A stretch of 64,000 bases of DNA from Agaribacter marinus (GCF_030160655.1 NZ_BSOT01000005.1:1817546-1881545), one strand, 5' to 3'; counted from the first letter of the stretch, positions 53,225 to 62,803 are shown. A program made the numbers and translations. The notes: generated from the letters alone by a model not told the origin.

Positions 53225-54527
53225 TGAGCGCCTCTATTTCATCTATGGTCTTGGGCACTTTATCGCTTAGCACTTTGTTCCCCTCTGGCGTAATGACTAT
53301 GTTGTCTTCAATACGTACTCCAATCCCTTTGTATTGATCAGGTACCGTTGCATCAGCGGCGATGTAAATACCGGGTTCGACGGTCATAACAATGCCAGCT
53401 TTTAGAGGTACATCTGCACCATTTTGTTTATAAATACCGACATCATGCACATCTAAGCCAAGATAATGCCCTAAGCCATGCATAAAGTAACGACGCCACG
53501 TTTTGTTTTCGATAGCGTCTTCAAACGTTTCGAGAATGATTCCCAAGTTGATCAGACCATGCGTTATTACCTCAACGGCTTTATCCATCGCCTCAGTAAT
53601 AGTGCTATCAGGTCTAAGCAACGGTATGCTGGCAAGCTGCGCGTCAAGCACGAGTTGGTAAATTTGTGCTTGCGCAGGCGTAAACTTTCCATTTACGGGA
53701 AACGTGCGTGTAATATCTGCCGCATACCCATATAGCTCACAACCGGCATCAATCAGCACGAGTTCACCGTCGGCTATTTGTTGATTGTTTTCAACATAAT
53801 GCAAAATACAGGCATTTCCCCCCCCGCCAACAATTGTATTGTACGCAGCAAACTTTGCACCGTGATGAGCAAAGGTATGCAGAATATCAGCTTCTAGTTG
53901 GTATTCCCAAACACCGGCTTTTGCTGCTTGCATAGCGCGACAATGTGCTTGCGCAGAAATGTCAGCCGCACGTTGCATTATTGCAATTTCATTGTCAGAT
54001 TTAATGCGTCGCATTCGGTGAATTAGCTGGTTAACGTCATGCACGCATCGCGGTGGCATCAAACTTTGTTTAGGCGCCGATTTACAACTATTAATTGCGT
54101 CGAGCACAACGGTATCGGCAAAGGGGTTTTCACTTGACGAAAAATACACGTGCTCATGCCCATTAATCATTTCTGGGAGTAAGTCTTCAATGTTATCTAA
54201 GTCGTAGCAAGCATCTAACCCTAATTCGCTCGGCGCTGCGTCAACGCCTAAACGTCTACCGTGCCAAATTTCGGCATGAGGATCTTTAGGGCGAACAAAC
54301 ATAAAGCAAGTGTATGTAGACGAGGCTGCGCGATTTGATATCAAAAAAAAGGCGTCAGGCTCATTAAATCCCGTAAAATACCAAAAATCGCTGTTTTGTC
54401 TAAAATGATACTCTGTGTCGTTGCTTCTAGTGACAGCGGTTGCAGCAGGCACGATCACCAAACTATTCGGTAGGCATTCAGCAATTAATTGCGCTCTTCT
54501 TTTGTCAAATTCTATTTGTTTAATCAA
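53214..54527 (-). CDS. pepP: Xaa-Pro aminopeptidase PepP
   Basis: 437 aa dimetal aminopeptidase that removes N-terminal residues preceding proline. The creatinase N-domain (AVTRSNDTEYHFRQNSDFWYFTGFNEPDA) is followed by the pita-bread domain with metal ligands in LIDAGCELYGYAADITRTFP (two Asp), HGLGHYLGLDVHD (His), TVEPGIYI (Glu) and RIEDNIVIT (Glu). It overlaps ygfB by 4 bp. Confidence 0.96.
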   Translation of the reverse strand: MIKQIEFDKRRAQLIAECLPNSLVIVPAATAVTRSNDTEYHFRQNSDFWYFTGFNEPDAFFLISNRAASSTYTCFMFVRPKDPHAEIWHGRRLGVDAAPSELGLDACYDLDNIEDLLPEMINGHEHVYFSSSENPFADTVVLDAINSCKSAPKQSLMPPRCVHDVNQLIHRMRRIKSDNEIAIMQRAADISAQAHCRAMQAAKAGVWEYQLEADILHTFAHHGAKFAAYNTIVGGGGNACILHYVENNQQIADGELVLIDAGCELYGYAADITRTFPVNGKFTPAQAQIYQLVLDAQLASIPLLRPDSTITEAMDKAVEVITHGLINLGIILETFEDAIENKTWRRYFMHGLGHYLGLDVHDVGIYKQNGADVPLKAGIVMTVEPGIYIAADATVPDQYKGIGVRIEDNIVITPEGNKVLSDKVPKTIDEIEALIAN

Positions 54528-55096
54528 TGCATTACCGACTTATTTGATTGCCGACTATCCAACAAAGACTTGCCCAGCTCGTTAAAGCTCAACATTGCAC
54601 TAATACGCACATATTCAACGACTTCAAAAAGTGCCTGTTCGTTCTCTTCGCCCTCGGTCATGTCTTCATCCATGCGGGAGATTTGGCTGAAATCTTCCAA
54701 TGCTTCTTTGACATCGTCTGAACAAGCCGTCAAATCCGCCTGATGTAAACCAAACCCTAGCAAAAACCCTTGTACCCAAACAATCAATGCCTGTCCACGG
54801 TCGTTGATTGGCGTAGAGTCATCAGGCAAACAAAGTGCTAAAGCAAAATCTGGCTCGATGAACTCCTGACACACTTGGTTGTACATCTCAATAACGTTCT
54901 TTTTCACTAACGCTGAAAATTTATCACCTTGGTTGATAACGTCTTCCAGTGCTTCAATCCAACTTTGATCGTCAACTGTCATGCCGCCTGCAAGCATACC
55001 GCAAATGATGCCATGGATTTCAGAGGCATCGACGACAATCTTTTCCTGACTAAGAATGTTACTCAATTCGTCATAACTTAACTTATTTTGGGTCAC
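54524..55096 (-). CDS. ygfB: UPF0149 family protein YgfB
   Basis: 190 aa. It starts with SYDELSNILSQEKIVVDASEIHGIICGMLAGG and contains WVQGFLLGFGLHQAD, the UPF0149 signatures. The protein is acidic and helical and is the first gene of the ubiquinone/pepP operon. Its biochemical role is unclear; in Pseudomonas a homologue modulates AlpA-dependent ampDh3 expression. In E. coli zapA sits divergently here; no zapA fits in the 236 bp before the 6S gene. Confidence 0.92.
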   Translation of the reverse strand: MTQNKLSYDELSNILSQEKIVVDASEIHGIICGMLAGGMTVDDQSWIEALEDVINQGDKFSALVKKNVIEMYNQVCQEFIEPDFALALCLPDDSTPINDRGQALIVWVQGFLLGFGLHQADLTACSDDVKEALEDFSQISRMDEDMTEGEENEQALFEVVEYVRISAMLSFNELGKSLLDSRQSNKSVMH

Positions 55097-55332
55097 AAAA
55101 ATTTCTCATTTGTTGTTTATGCGCATGTTGCGCTTACTCTAATGCTAGCAAATACCTGTGGTTTAGAACAGCCAGTTATCCGCAGATTTACCCTGAAACA
55201 ACCTCAAATCGTGGAATATTTCTGCACATAAATTTTTTGTGCTTTCAACCCACCAGTGAATACGTTAGTATTTGCAATCCCTGCAGCGCAGCAGTCGCTT
55301 GGTGCGTTGAAGGCAAAAATAATAATAGCTTC

Positions 55333-55520
55333 AATGCTTCCTGAAATGTTTGCAGTTATGCTTCATGTTCCTGGCCGATGCTATAACCTTAGGATCTTGA
55401 CTCTATTACTATTGTGCAAGCTCGACATGTATCGAGAAGCCTACGGTAATGATGATACTTCCACCGTGTCCTTTTCGGCGCACGGACGAAAAGCATACAG
55501 CGGCATTTTGGGAGGCACCT
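55333..55520 (+). ncRNA. ssrS: 6S RNA
   Basis: Similarity to E. coli 6S is clear in several blocks: TTCCTGAAATGTTTGCA at the 5' end, CCTGGCCGATGCTATAACC, then ATCGAGAAGCCT and CTTCCACC in the second half. The ends pair completely: 55335-55350 with 55502-55517, allowing G-U, which forms the closing stem. The single-stranded bubble in the middle mimics an open promoter and traps sigma-70 RNA polymerase. Position between ygfB and fau is conserved. A TTGGTG (55299) / TAATAG (55323) promoter is plausible. An 88-codon frame over this region is spurious. Confidence 0.92.
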
Positions 55521-55540
55521 AAAAATGCGAGCAATTTATA

Positions 55541-56437
55541 ATGGCAGTTTTTAATTTTGGCTCTATCAATATCGATTATGTCTATAAAGTAGATCACTTT
55601 GTTGCACCCGGAGAAACGCTATCTTCAGATGGCTATAGGGCTGTATTAGGCGGAAAAGGGGCGAACCAATCCATCGCTTGTGCAAAAGCAGGCGCTCCAA
55701 CATTCCATATTGGTGCTATTGGCGCATTAGATGCGCAAATGCTTACGCCAATGATTGACGCCAACGTAGACCTATCACTAGTGAGTAAACTTGATGACGT
55801 TGCTAGCGGACACGCTATCATTCAAGTCACGCCCGATGCCGAAAACTCAATAATTTTGTTTGGCGGTGCGAATCAAACGCTAACATCGCAGCATATTGAT
55901 AATGCGCTGGCAAAAGCCTCAGTCGATGATTGGGTGTTACTGCAAAATGAAACAAATGCGATTGCGCAGATCATTGATTCTGCAAGCGAAAAAGGCTTAA
56001 AAATTGCGTTTAATCCTGCGCCAATGACAAACAGTATTCAATCCTTACCAATAGATAAAATTGATTTACTGGTGGTGAACGAAATCGAAGCCATGCAGTT
56101 GACCGAAACGGCATCAGAACATGCGGCGAAAGTTGCACTGAAAGCACAATATCCAAATACCAATGTATTGCTCACACTGGGCAAGCAAGGCGTCATGTTT
56201 TTACATGACCAAAAAGAAATAAAAGTAGACGCATTTAAGGTTGACGCGAAAGATACAACGGCGGCTGGCGACACATTTATTGGTTACTTTTTAGCTTGCT
56301 ATACTACGCTGGAAAATGTGGAATCTGCCATGCGTACTGCATGTGCTGCATCCGCAATAGCTGTTACTCGTGAAGGTGCGGCACCCTCAATACCAAAAAT
56401 GGATGAGGTTAGCACTTTTCTGTCTCAACGCACTTAG
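55541..56437 (+). CDS. rbsK: Ribokinase (PfkB family)
   Basis: 298 aa. FNFGSINIDYVYKVDHFVAPGETL, GGKGANQSIACAKAG (substrate-binding signature 1) and DTTAAGDTFIGYFLA (signature 2 with catalytic Asp) identify a PfkB sugar kinase. The glycine-rich GGKGANQ and length suit ribokinase, which makes ribose-5-phosphate. It is 53 bp ahead of a nucleoside hydrolase, so it would phosphorylate the ribose that enzyme releases. The start is 20 bp from the 6S 3' end. Confidence 0.87.
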   Translation: MAVFNFGSINIDYVYKVDHFVAPGETLSSDGYRAVLGGKGANQSIACAKAGAPTFHIGAIGALDAQMLTPMIDANVDLSLVSKLDDVASGHAIIQVTPDAENSIILFGGANQTLTSQHIDNALAKASVDDWVLLQNETNAIAQIIDSASEKGLKIAFNPAPMTNSIQSLPIDKIDLLVVNEIEAMQLTETASEHAAKVALKAQYPNTNVLLTLGKQGVMFLHDQKEIKVDAFKVDAKDTTAAGDTFIGYFLACYTTLENVESAMRTACAASAIAVTREGAAPSIPKMDEVSTFLSQRT

Positions 56438-56490
56438 CACTAGATAACAAGCACTAATATGCAAGTGCCCTAACTTGGTAGACGCAATTA

Positions 56491-57432
56491 ATGACACACA
56501 AAATTATTCTTGATACGGATCCTGGCATCGACGACGCGATGGCAATTTTCTTTGCCTTTCAAGCACCCGAGATTGAGGTATTAGGCCTAACAACGGTTTT
56601 TGGTAACGTGCCTGCAACCATGGCAGCTAAAAACGGTTTGTCTCTTGTCGAACTTGCTGGTTTGGACGTTCCAGTTACGCAAGGCGCAGGTATGCCCCAT
56701 GTCGGCCCAGAATCAACTTACGCACACTTTGTCCATGGCGATGACGGCTTTGGGAATATCAACCATCCGGCACCGAAAGGAAAAATAGATCCTCGCAGTT
56801 CTGCGGAATTCATCGTCGAAATGGCGCGTAAACACCCCGGTGAGATTACCATAGTTGCCGTCGGGCCTTTAACCAATTTAGCGCTGGCGCTCAGATTAGA
56901 GCCTCAACTGCCAAGTTTAATTAAAGCCGTCAATATTATGGGCGGTGCGGCCTTTGTACCTGGTAACGTTACGCCTGTCGCAGAAGCAAATATTTGGAAC
57001 GACGCCTTTGCTGCCGAAATCGTATTTTCAGCCAAGTGGCGTGTAAATATGTTTGGTCTAGACGTAACATATGACCTACCTTTTCCACCAAACTTTGTCG
57101 ATATTCTTGCTGAAAAGAACCCTACACTAGGCGGTTTTGTGGCAAAGTCCGCACAATTTTATATGGACTTCTATTCGCAAGGATTAGATGAGCGCAGATG
57201 TTTTTTCCATGATGCATTTCCGTTAGCTTACTTGCTAGACGACAGCCTGTTTGAAATGACAGAAGGACAAATGCGTATAGGAACAGACCCCTTGCATATT
57301 GGGCAAACAAGTTTTGCACCAATTGGCTCGACAATGAGCGAACATTGGACAAGCATGCCTAAAGTATATGTAGCAACTAAGGTCGATCATCCTCGACTAA
57401 CTCAATTGTTCATTGATACTTACGATAAATAA
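56491..57432 (+). CDS. Ribonucleoside hydrolase (inosine-uridine preferring family)
   Basis: 313 aa. The calcium-binding DTDPGIDDAMAI motif is near residue 8, and the family parts GNVPATMAAKNGLSLVELAG, VAVGPLTNLALALRLEP and MGGAAFVPGNVTPVAEANIWNDAFAA are intact. It splits nucleosides into base and ribose. Whether it is RihA-, RihB- or RihC-like cannot be decided. Co-directional with ribokinase and 18 bp ahead of fau. Confidence 0.9.
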   Translation: MTHKIILDTDPGIDDAMAIFFAFQAPEIEVLGLTTVFGNVPATMAAKNGLSLVELAGLDVPVTQGAGMPHVGPESTYAHFVHGDDGFGNINHPAPKGKIDPRSSAEFIVEMARKHPGEITIVAVGPLTNLALALRLEPQLPSLIKAVNIMGGAAFVPGNVTPVAEANIWNDAFAAEIVFSAKWRVNMFGLDVTYDLPFPPNFVDILAEKNPTLGGFVAKSAQFYMDFYSQGLDERRCFFHDAFPLAYLLDDSLFEMTEGQMRIGTDPLHIGQTSFAPIGSTMSEHWTSMPKVYVATKVDHPRLTQLFIDTYDK

Positions 57433-57449
57433 ATAACATACACGACACG

Positions 57450-58049
57450 ATGCAAGAGCCATCAACCGTTCAACTTCGAAACAGCTTGCGCCAAACATTT
57501 AGAGAGCGGCGCAAAGCTTTATCTGTCATTGAGCAATCCGACGCAGCTAAAAAGCTAGTGCAACAATGTATAGACTTAAAACTATTTGAGCACAAAAAGC
57601 GTGTCGCCGTTTATTTAACAAATGATGGTGAGTTAAGCACGCTGCCGCTAATTGAATATTTATGGTCAATTGATATAGAAGTATACCTCCCAGTATTGCA
57701 CCCTTTTTGTGATGGCTATTTACTGTTTTTGCGCTACACCGAAAACTCACTGATGCTAGCAAATAACTTTGGCATCCTTGAACCTAAATTAGAGTGTCAC
57801 AAAATATGCCCCGTACAAGCGCTGGACGTTATATTTACGCCACTGGTTGCGTTTGACGACAAGGGCAATCGATTGGGTATGGGCGGTGGTTTTTATGACA
57901 GAACTTTGCAGGCGATTCACAAAGAAAACCCTGTTCGACTCATTGGGCTCGCCCACGATATTCAACAAACCTTAGCGTTGCCAATAGAAGTATGGGATAT
58001 ACCTCTCCCAAATATCATTACGCCTACTCGATATTTTCATTTTAAATAA
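57450..58049 (+). CDS. fau: 5-formyltetrahydrofolate cyclo-ligase
   Basis: 199 aa. It converts 5-formyl-THF to 5,10-methenyl-THF with ATP. RNSLRQTFRERRKALS is the N-terminus, and NRLGMGGGFYDRTL is the ATP/folate signature. It follows the 6S gene region as in E. coli (ygfA/fau), here separated from it by ribokinase and nucleoside hydrolase. Links to glycine cleavage by folate metabolism. Confidence 0.93.
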   Translation: MQEPSTVQLRNSLRQTFRERRKALSVIEQSDAAKKLVQQCIDLKLFEHKKRVAVYLTNDGELSTLPLIEYLWSIDIEVYLPVLHPFCDGYLLFLRYTENSLMLANNFGILEPKLECHKICPVQALDVIFTPLVAFDDKGNRLGMGGGFYDRTLQAIHKENPVRLIGLAHDIQQTLALPIEVWDIPLPNIITPTRYFHFK

Positions 58050-58100
58050 TTAGAATACCCCCTGCTTTTATCATTAACCCAAACATAGCGAATAGAACCA

Positions 58101-58754
58101 ATGGATCAAAATACAAAGAAAAAACGGGTTGCTCAAGCGGCGCTTGAATTTATAACTCCCGGCAGTATTGTGGGCGTTGGTACTGGCTCTACGGTGAATT
58201 ATTTTATCGATGCACTTGCTGAAAATAAGCTGGATATAGAAGGTGCTGTATCTAGCTCAGATGCGTCAAGCGCTAGACTAAAAGCGCTAGGAATAGACGT
58301 ATACGACTTAAATGAAGTCTCTAGTTACGAAGTATATGTTGATGGTGCGGATGAGGTGACACAACATAAACATATGATCAAAGGTGGTGGTGCAGCGTTA
58401 ACTCGAGAAAAAATAGTCGCAGCTGTGGCAAAAACGTTCGTTTGTATTGTGGACGATAGCAAAAAGGTAGATGTTTTAGGTCGTTTTCCCTTACCCGTTG
58501 AAGTTATTCCATTGGCGAGATCATATGTTGCCAGGGAAATAGTAAAATTAGGTGGCGACCCTGTCTATCGACAAGGCGTAGTAACTGATAATGGCAATGT
58601 TATTTTGGACGTCCACAATTTATCCATTATTGAACCATCAGAACTAGAAACGCAATTAAATCAACTAGCTGGCGTTGTCTGCAATGGTATATTTGCGCAC
58701 AGAAATGCTGACATAGTGCTATCAGCCACTGATAACGGCGTTGAACGCTGGTAA
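58101..58754 (+). CDS. rpiA: Ribose-5-phosphate isomerase A
   Basis: 217 aa. [19 protein letters not shown] (phosphate loop), [29 protein letters not shown] (catalytic Asp/Glu and Lys) and FPLPVEVIP identify RpiA. It interconverts ribose-5-phosphate and ribulose-5-phosphate. It lies between fau and serA, as in related genera. Confidence 0.96.
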   Translation: MDQNTKKKRVAQAALEFITPGSIVGVGTGSTVNYFIDALAENKLDIEGAVSSSDASSARLKALGIDVYDLNEVSSYEVYVDGADEVTQHKHMIKGGGAALTREKIVAAVAKTFVCIVDDSKKVDVLGRFPLPVEVIPLARSYVAREIVKLGGDPVYRQGVVTDNGNVILDVHNLSIIEPSELETQLNQLAGVVCNGIFAHRNADIVLSATDNGVERW

Positions 58755-58912
58755 ATACATTAGAATAAGTAATGGATTTACGGCAGATAAGCAATTGACT
58801 AACGCGTAAAGTCTGGTATCTTTGCAGCACTTTTAGACGTCTAGATGTCTTAACAAAAGATTTACATTGCTACGATTGCTATTAATATCGCTACTAAGGG
58901 CTGCTTTTTCTC

Positions 58913-60142
58913 ATGAACAAACCTTCGCTCGCTAAAGATAAAATTAAGATTCTTTTATTAGAAGGCTTACACAATAGTGCATTAGAAACGCTTCAAAATG
59001 CTGGTTATAACAATATTGAAGCGTTAAAAACCTCACTTCCTGAAGATGAATTAATTGAAAAGATTAAGGATGCGCACTTTGTTGGCATTCGTTCCCGTAC
59101 TCAGCTAACGGAGAATGTAATTGAACACGCTAAAAAATTAGTCGCGGTGGGTTGTTTTTGCATCGGTACCAATCAAGTCAATCTATCAGCAACGCAAATA
59201 CGCGGTATTCCAGTCTTTAATGCGCCATTCTCAAATACTCGCTCTGTTGCTGAGCTTGTATTGGGTCAAATTATCTTATTGCTTCGCGGCATACCTAGAA
59301 AGAACGCAATGGCGCACCGAGGCGAGTGGGAAAAAAGTGCAATTAATTCTTATGAAGCTCGAGGGAAAACACTCGGGATCATTGGTTACGGCCATATAGG
59401 AACACAATTAAGTATTCTTGCCGAACACTTAGGCATGCGCGTACAGTTTTTTGACGTCGAAGACAAATTAGTATTGGGTAATTCAACTCAAGTGAGTAGC
59501 TTAAAAGCGCTATTAAACACGTCAGACGTGGTTAGTCTTCATGTACCTGAAACACCGCATACCAAAAACATGATTGGGCGAGAAGAATTAGCGCAAATGA
59601 AAGACGGTGCAATTTTAATTAACGCCGCGCGTGGCACAGTGATTGACATTGATGCACTTGCCGAGGCGATGGAAACCAATAAGTTGAATGGCGCGGCCAT
59701 CGACGTATTCCCAGTAGAGCCAAAGTCAAATACGGAAGAATTTGAATCACCCTTGCGTAAATTCGACAATGTTATCCTGACACCTCACGTAGGTGGCAGC
59801 ACACAAGAAGCGCAACAAAACATTGGTATTGAGGTTGCTGGAAAACTCATTAAATATTCTGACAATGGGTCTACCTTGTCAGCGGTAAACTTCCCTGAAG
59901 TTTCTCTACCAGAATATACCAATCGTTCACGTTTGTTGCATATTCATAGCAACCGCCCCGGTGTACTCACACAAATTAACCAAGCCTTTGCCGACAAAGG
60001 TATTAATATCGCGGCGCAGTACTTACAAACAGACGAAAATATCGGTTATGTTGTTATTGATGTTGATAAGGTAAATGCTGAAGAAGCTTTGAATGAGCTA
60101 AAAGCGATCGAAGGGACGATTAAAACTAGAGTGCTTCACTAA
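58913..60142 (+). CDS. serA: D-3-phosphoglycerate dehydrogenase
   Basis: 409 aa, first enzyme of serine synthesis. The substrate domain has FVGIRSRTQLTENVI; NAD-binding GIIGYGHIGTQLSILAEHLGM is followed by the catalytic Arg (LINAARGTVID) and His (LTPHVGGSTQEAQ). A C-terminal ACT domain (RLLHIHSNRPGVLTQINQAF, ~332-409) mediates serine feedback. Serine feeds the glycine cleavage pathway encoded nearby. A strong terminator follows. Confidence 0.96.
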   Translation: MNKPSLAKDKIKILLLEGLHNSALETLQNAGYNNIEALKTSLPEDELIEKIKDAHFVGIRSRTQLTENVIEHAKKLVAVGCFCIGTNQVNLSATQIRGIPVFNAPFSNTRSVAELVLGQIILLLRGIPRKNAMAHRGEWEKSAINSYEARGKTLGIIGYGHIGTQLSILAEHLGMRVQFFDVEDKLVLGNSTQVSSLKALLNTSDVVSLHVPETPHTKNMIGREELAQMKDGAILINAARGTVIDIDALAEAMETNKLNGAAIDVFPVEPKSNTEEFESPLRKFDNVILTPHVGGSTQEAQQNIGIEVAGKLIKYSDNGSTLSAVNFPEVSLPEYTNRSRLLHIHSNRPGVLTQINQAFADKGINIAAQYLQTDENIGYVVIDVDKVNAEEALNELKAIEGTIKTRVLH

Positions 60143-60189
60143 ACGCCGAATAACCTTCACGACATTCAAATATCTGTCTTTAACTAAAG

Positions 60190-60222
60190 AAAAGGGCGAA
60201 CTGATAACAGTTCGCCCTTTTT
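60190..60222. terminator. Terminator after serA (bidirectional)
   Basis: AAAAGGGCGAACTG (60190-60203) pairs perfectly with CAGTTCGCCCTTTT (60208-60221) over the loop ATAA, with T-runs on both sides. It also serves the convergent DUF481 gene. Confidence 0.92.
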
Positions 60223-60245
60223 ACATACGTTTTTAAGTACTTCGT

Positions 60246-60989
60246 TTAAAAGAAGCTATACACCAATGTAGCGGCAGTTTCTGTGTCTAGCTTTTCAATA
60301 CCTGGATTTACATCAGTATTGTGGTCAAACTTAATAGAAAACTTCATTGATAAGTTACCTGCAATTTGTGCAGTAAGGGCCGTTTCCGCTCTAGACTTGG
60401 TATTGTCTGAACCGATTTCAGTTGAGAACGCTTGAGTAAACTTAGCCGTTTCAGAAATATTCCACTGATAACCTAACGACGCACGAGCGATTGCGTTATT
60501 CTGGCTCTCGTCATCTTGTGTTTTAGCGAAGCTGTAACCTGGACCGATACTGTATTCGAAAGAACTAACGTCATCTTCCCACACCTTTTGGTTCCAACCA
60601 GCGGCAAGTGTCGACTGATATTTAAAGTTGCTAAATCTATCATCTTCATATGATGCAAAAGCAAACAAACGATGGTCTGGATTTTCAAGTTTGTAGTTAC
60701 CTTGACCTGACGCAAAGAATTTCTGCGCGGTAGTGCGCTCAACTTCTTCACCTTCATCTTCGATGGTATCTTGCTTATACAGCCCTTTAATTACGTAAGT
60801 ATTGCTCCAAGACTCTAATTCTTGCGTTGCGTTTAATGCGGCACTTGCTGAGGAAGTTTCAGTGTTACCTGTTGTAACGATAAAGCCAAATTCTCCATCC
60901 ATAGTGAAGTCTTTCTTTTCTTCGGCAAAAGCGATAGAACCGCCAACTAAACTTAGTGCAATGGCAGAGGTAAGCGCGCGTAATTTCAT
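60246..60989 (-). CDS. DUF481 outer-membrane protein
   Basis: 247 aa. A signal peptide (MKLRALTSAIALSLVGGSIAFA) is followed by a DUF481/YdiY-like barrel (FTMDGEFGFIVTTGNTETSSASAALNATQEL, HRLFAFASYEDDRFSNFKYQSTLAAGW), ending with an aromatic residue (ATLVYSFF). The family is salt-induced in some bacteria; function is unknown. It is paralogous to the next gene (61099-61932). Its ribosome site is AAGGACG. Confidence 0.85.
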   Translation of the reverse strand: MKLRALTSAIALSLVGGSIAFAEEKKDFTMDGEFGFIVTTGNTETSSASAALNATQELESWSNTYVIKGLYKQDTIEDEGEEVERTTAQKFFASGQGNYKLENPDHRLFAFASYEDDRFSNFKYQSTLAAGWNQKVWEDDVSSFEYSIGPGYSFAKTQDDESQNNAIARASLGYQWNISETAKFTQAFSTEIGSDNTKSRAETALTAQIAGNLSMKFSIKFDHNTDVNPGIEKLDTETAATLVYSFF

Positions 60990-61098
60990 GATACGTCCTT
61001 CTTGGAATATATTATTGTGTCCGAGCTAATGACTGCGAGCAGAGTGCTCTATTAGCAATTTGGCGCTATATTACAAAAAATGCGTATTTAATGCCAAT

Positions 61099-61932
61099 TT
61101 AAAAAAATTGATAGACTAAAGAAACACTGGTTTGTGTAGTAAATTCATCAACGTTGACTGAAACGTTTTCATCTAAAGTCATTTCAAAAGACAACTTCAT
61201 GGCCAGTTTTTCAAACACTTTTGCAGTAACAGAAGTAACAGAACGAGCCTTTGTGTTTTCTTCACTCATTTCTGCAGATAAGTTATGCCTAAATTTCGCA
61301 TTATTCTTAAACTGGTAACTAAAATCAGCGGTAGTTCTTACAATGAAGTCATAAAAACTTTCGCCTGTATTCCCTCGACGAAAAGCCACATAGCCTGGCC
61401 CAACACTATAACCAAAACTCGATTTTTCTTTTTTCCAAGCAATTTGCCGCCAGCCAAATACAGCAGTAATTTGGTCTCTCAAGCGCAAAAACTCATTGTC
61501 ATCATATTCGGCATACACAAAAAGCCTGTTTGTATCTTTTAACAGTTTATAATCTAGTTGTGTCGAAAGTTGCATTCTATTATTTTCAACAGAATCACCT
61601 TTCACCTCACTTGCACGTCGCAGGGCTTGAAAAGAATATTGATTGCTCCAAGATTTCAGCTCATGTTGTGTATCTAAAGCCATTTTTAATACACTAGTTT
61701 TAGTATTGCCGGATGTCGTCAAAAAACCGAACTCGCCACTCATCGCAAGTTGGTTTTCTTCCATTTTGGATTTTTTATGCTTTTCATTTAGCATACGCAT
61801 CATATTGCGCTTTTTTTTGTGAGCGTTTTTAAAGAAGTCAGAGGCTTTTTGTTGATGTAAAGAAGATATGTCCGCCGAAAATGCTTTAAGCGGAAGAAAT
61901 AATAAAACTATAAATAATGCGAGTATCTTCAT
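61099..61932 (-). CDS. DUF481 outer-membrane protein, second copy
   Basis: 277 aa from the ATG at 61932, chosen because it gives a normal signal peptide (MKILALFIVLLFLPLKAFSA). A Lys-rich linker of ~40 residues (HKKKRNMMRMLNEKHKKSK) precedes the barrel, which mirrors the paralogue (QLAMSGEFGFLTTSGNTKTSVLKMALDTQHEL, NRLFVYAEYDDNEFLRLRDQI, C-terminal SLVYQFF). The basic linker is absent from the other copy. The 109-bp gap and shared direction suggest duplication. Confidence 0.8.
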   Translation of the reverse strand: MKILALFIVLLFLPLKAFSADISSLHQQKASDFFKNAHKKKRNMMRMLNEKHKKSKMEENQLAMSGEFGFLTTSGNTKTSVLKMALDTQHELKSWSNQYSFQALRRASEVKGDSVENNRMQLSTQLDYKLLKDTNRLFVYAEYDDNEFLRLRDQITAVFGWRQIAWKKEKSSFGYSVGPGYVAFRRGNTGESFYDFIVRTTADFSYQFKNNAKFRHNLSAEMSEENTKARSVTSVTAKVFEKLAMKLSFEMTLDENVSVNVDEFTTQTSVSLVYQFF

Positions 61933-61978
61933 TTGTGCGAATCTTAATATTAAACATTCGCACAAATAATAGTTATTT

Positions 61979-62803
61979 TTAGCTTAATACTGAGGCAATT
62001 TTAATGGACTCAGACTGTGCGAACTCGAAAATAATATCATATTCATAATCATTTAATCCAATTGTCTCAATTATGATATTTGATAATTCATCTTTTTCGA
62101 ATATTTCGCGCCCAATTTCGAAGTGTGCCATTGCCGCACTAATATAAATAACAGCTTGTTCAAATTGAGATATTACGTCTGTGTTTAACTCTGTTGTTAG
62201 CAAAGGTTCGGTGATTGACTCTGGTAAATTCCAAGACTGCAAAATAAAACCACTGCACTTTGCAAAAGTAAAACCAAATACCGCTTGTTGTTCATGCATT
62301 GGCAGAATGTGGTCGCCCAATCGACTCTTATAAATCGAGTACTTTTCCGGCAATTTTGTCGCACAAACTAGCTCGCTCAAATGATGCAGGATTCCCACAA
62401 CAAAATAGCGTTCACTCCCTCTAATGTTCTTTTGCTGCACAAGCGATTGGGCAATTAACCCCGTCATAATCGCCTTATGCCAAAATTGCTTAAAATCAAT
62501 ATTGCTCGATGCAAATGATTTAAATGCTAAATTTGCCGTCTCAGCCATTGAAATATTGTAGGCCGCTTCCCCACCAATAATACTTAGGGCTTTTGGTACA
62601 CTAGACACTTGAGACGGAAACCTAAACAAAGCACTATTGGCCAGTTTTAGTACTTTCGCGCTAAGTGAAGGGTCTACCGACATTACTTTTGCCATATCAT
62701 CAATCGATGACATAGGATCATCAAGCATACTTCTTAACCTAACGCAGGTATCAGGTAAGGTAAAAGACTTTGTCGCGTACTTAACAATTGGCGTGATAGA
62801 CAT
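61979..62803 (-). CDS. HDOD domain protein
   Basis: 274 aa. The HDOD fold is visible from DPSLSAKVLKLANSALFRFPSQVSSVPKALSIIGGEAAYNI through FWHKAIMTGLIAQSLV and YFVVGILHHLSELVCA. HDOD is related to HD phosphohydrolases but lacks a full catalytic pair and usually acts as a signalling scaffold with c-di-GMP proteins. No other domain is fused. A lone gene before the DUF481 pair. Confidence 0.85.
   Translation of the reverse strand: MSITPIVKYATKSFTLPDTCVRLRSMLDDPMSSIDDMAKVMSVDPSLSAKVLKLANSALFRFPSQVSSVPKALSIIGGEAAYNISMAETANLAFKSFASSNIDFKQFWHKAIMTGLIAQSLVQQKNIRGSERYFVVGILHHLSELVCATKLPEKYSIYKSRLGDHILPMHEQQAVFGFTFAKCSGFILQSWNLPESITEPLLTTELNTDVISQFEQAVIYISAAMAHFEIGREIFEKDELSNIIIETIGLNDYEYDIIFEFAQSESIKIASVLS

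Noticed and set aside
55256-55522. 88-codon open frame on the plus strand
   Set aside because: It lies over the 6S RNA gene, has no ribosome site and resembles no protein. The end-to-end pairing and conserved blocks of 6S explain the region.
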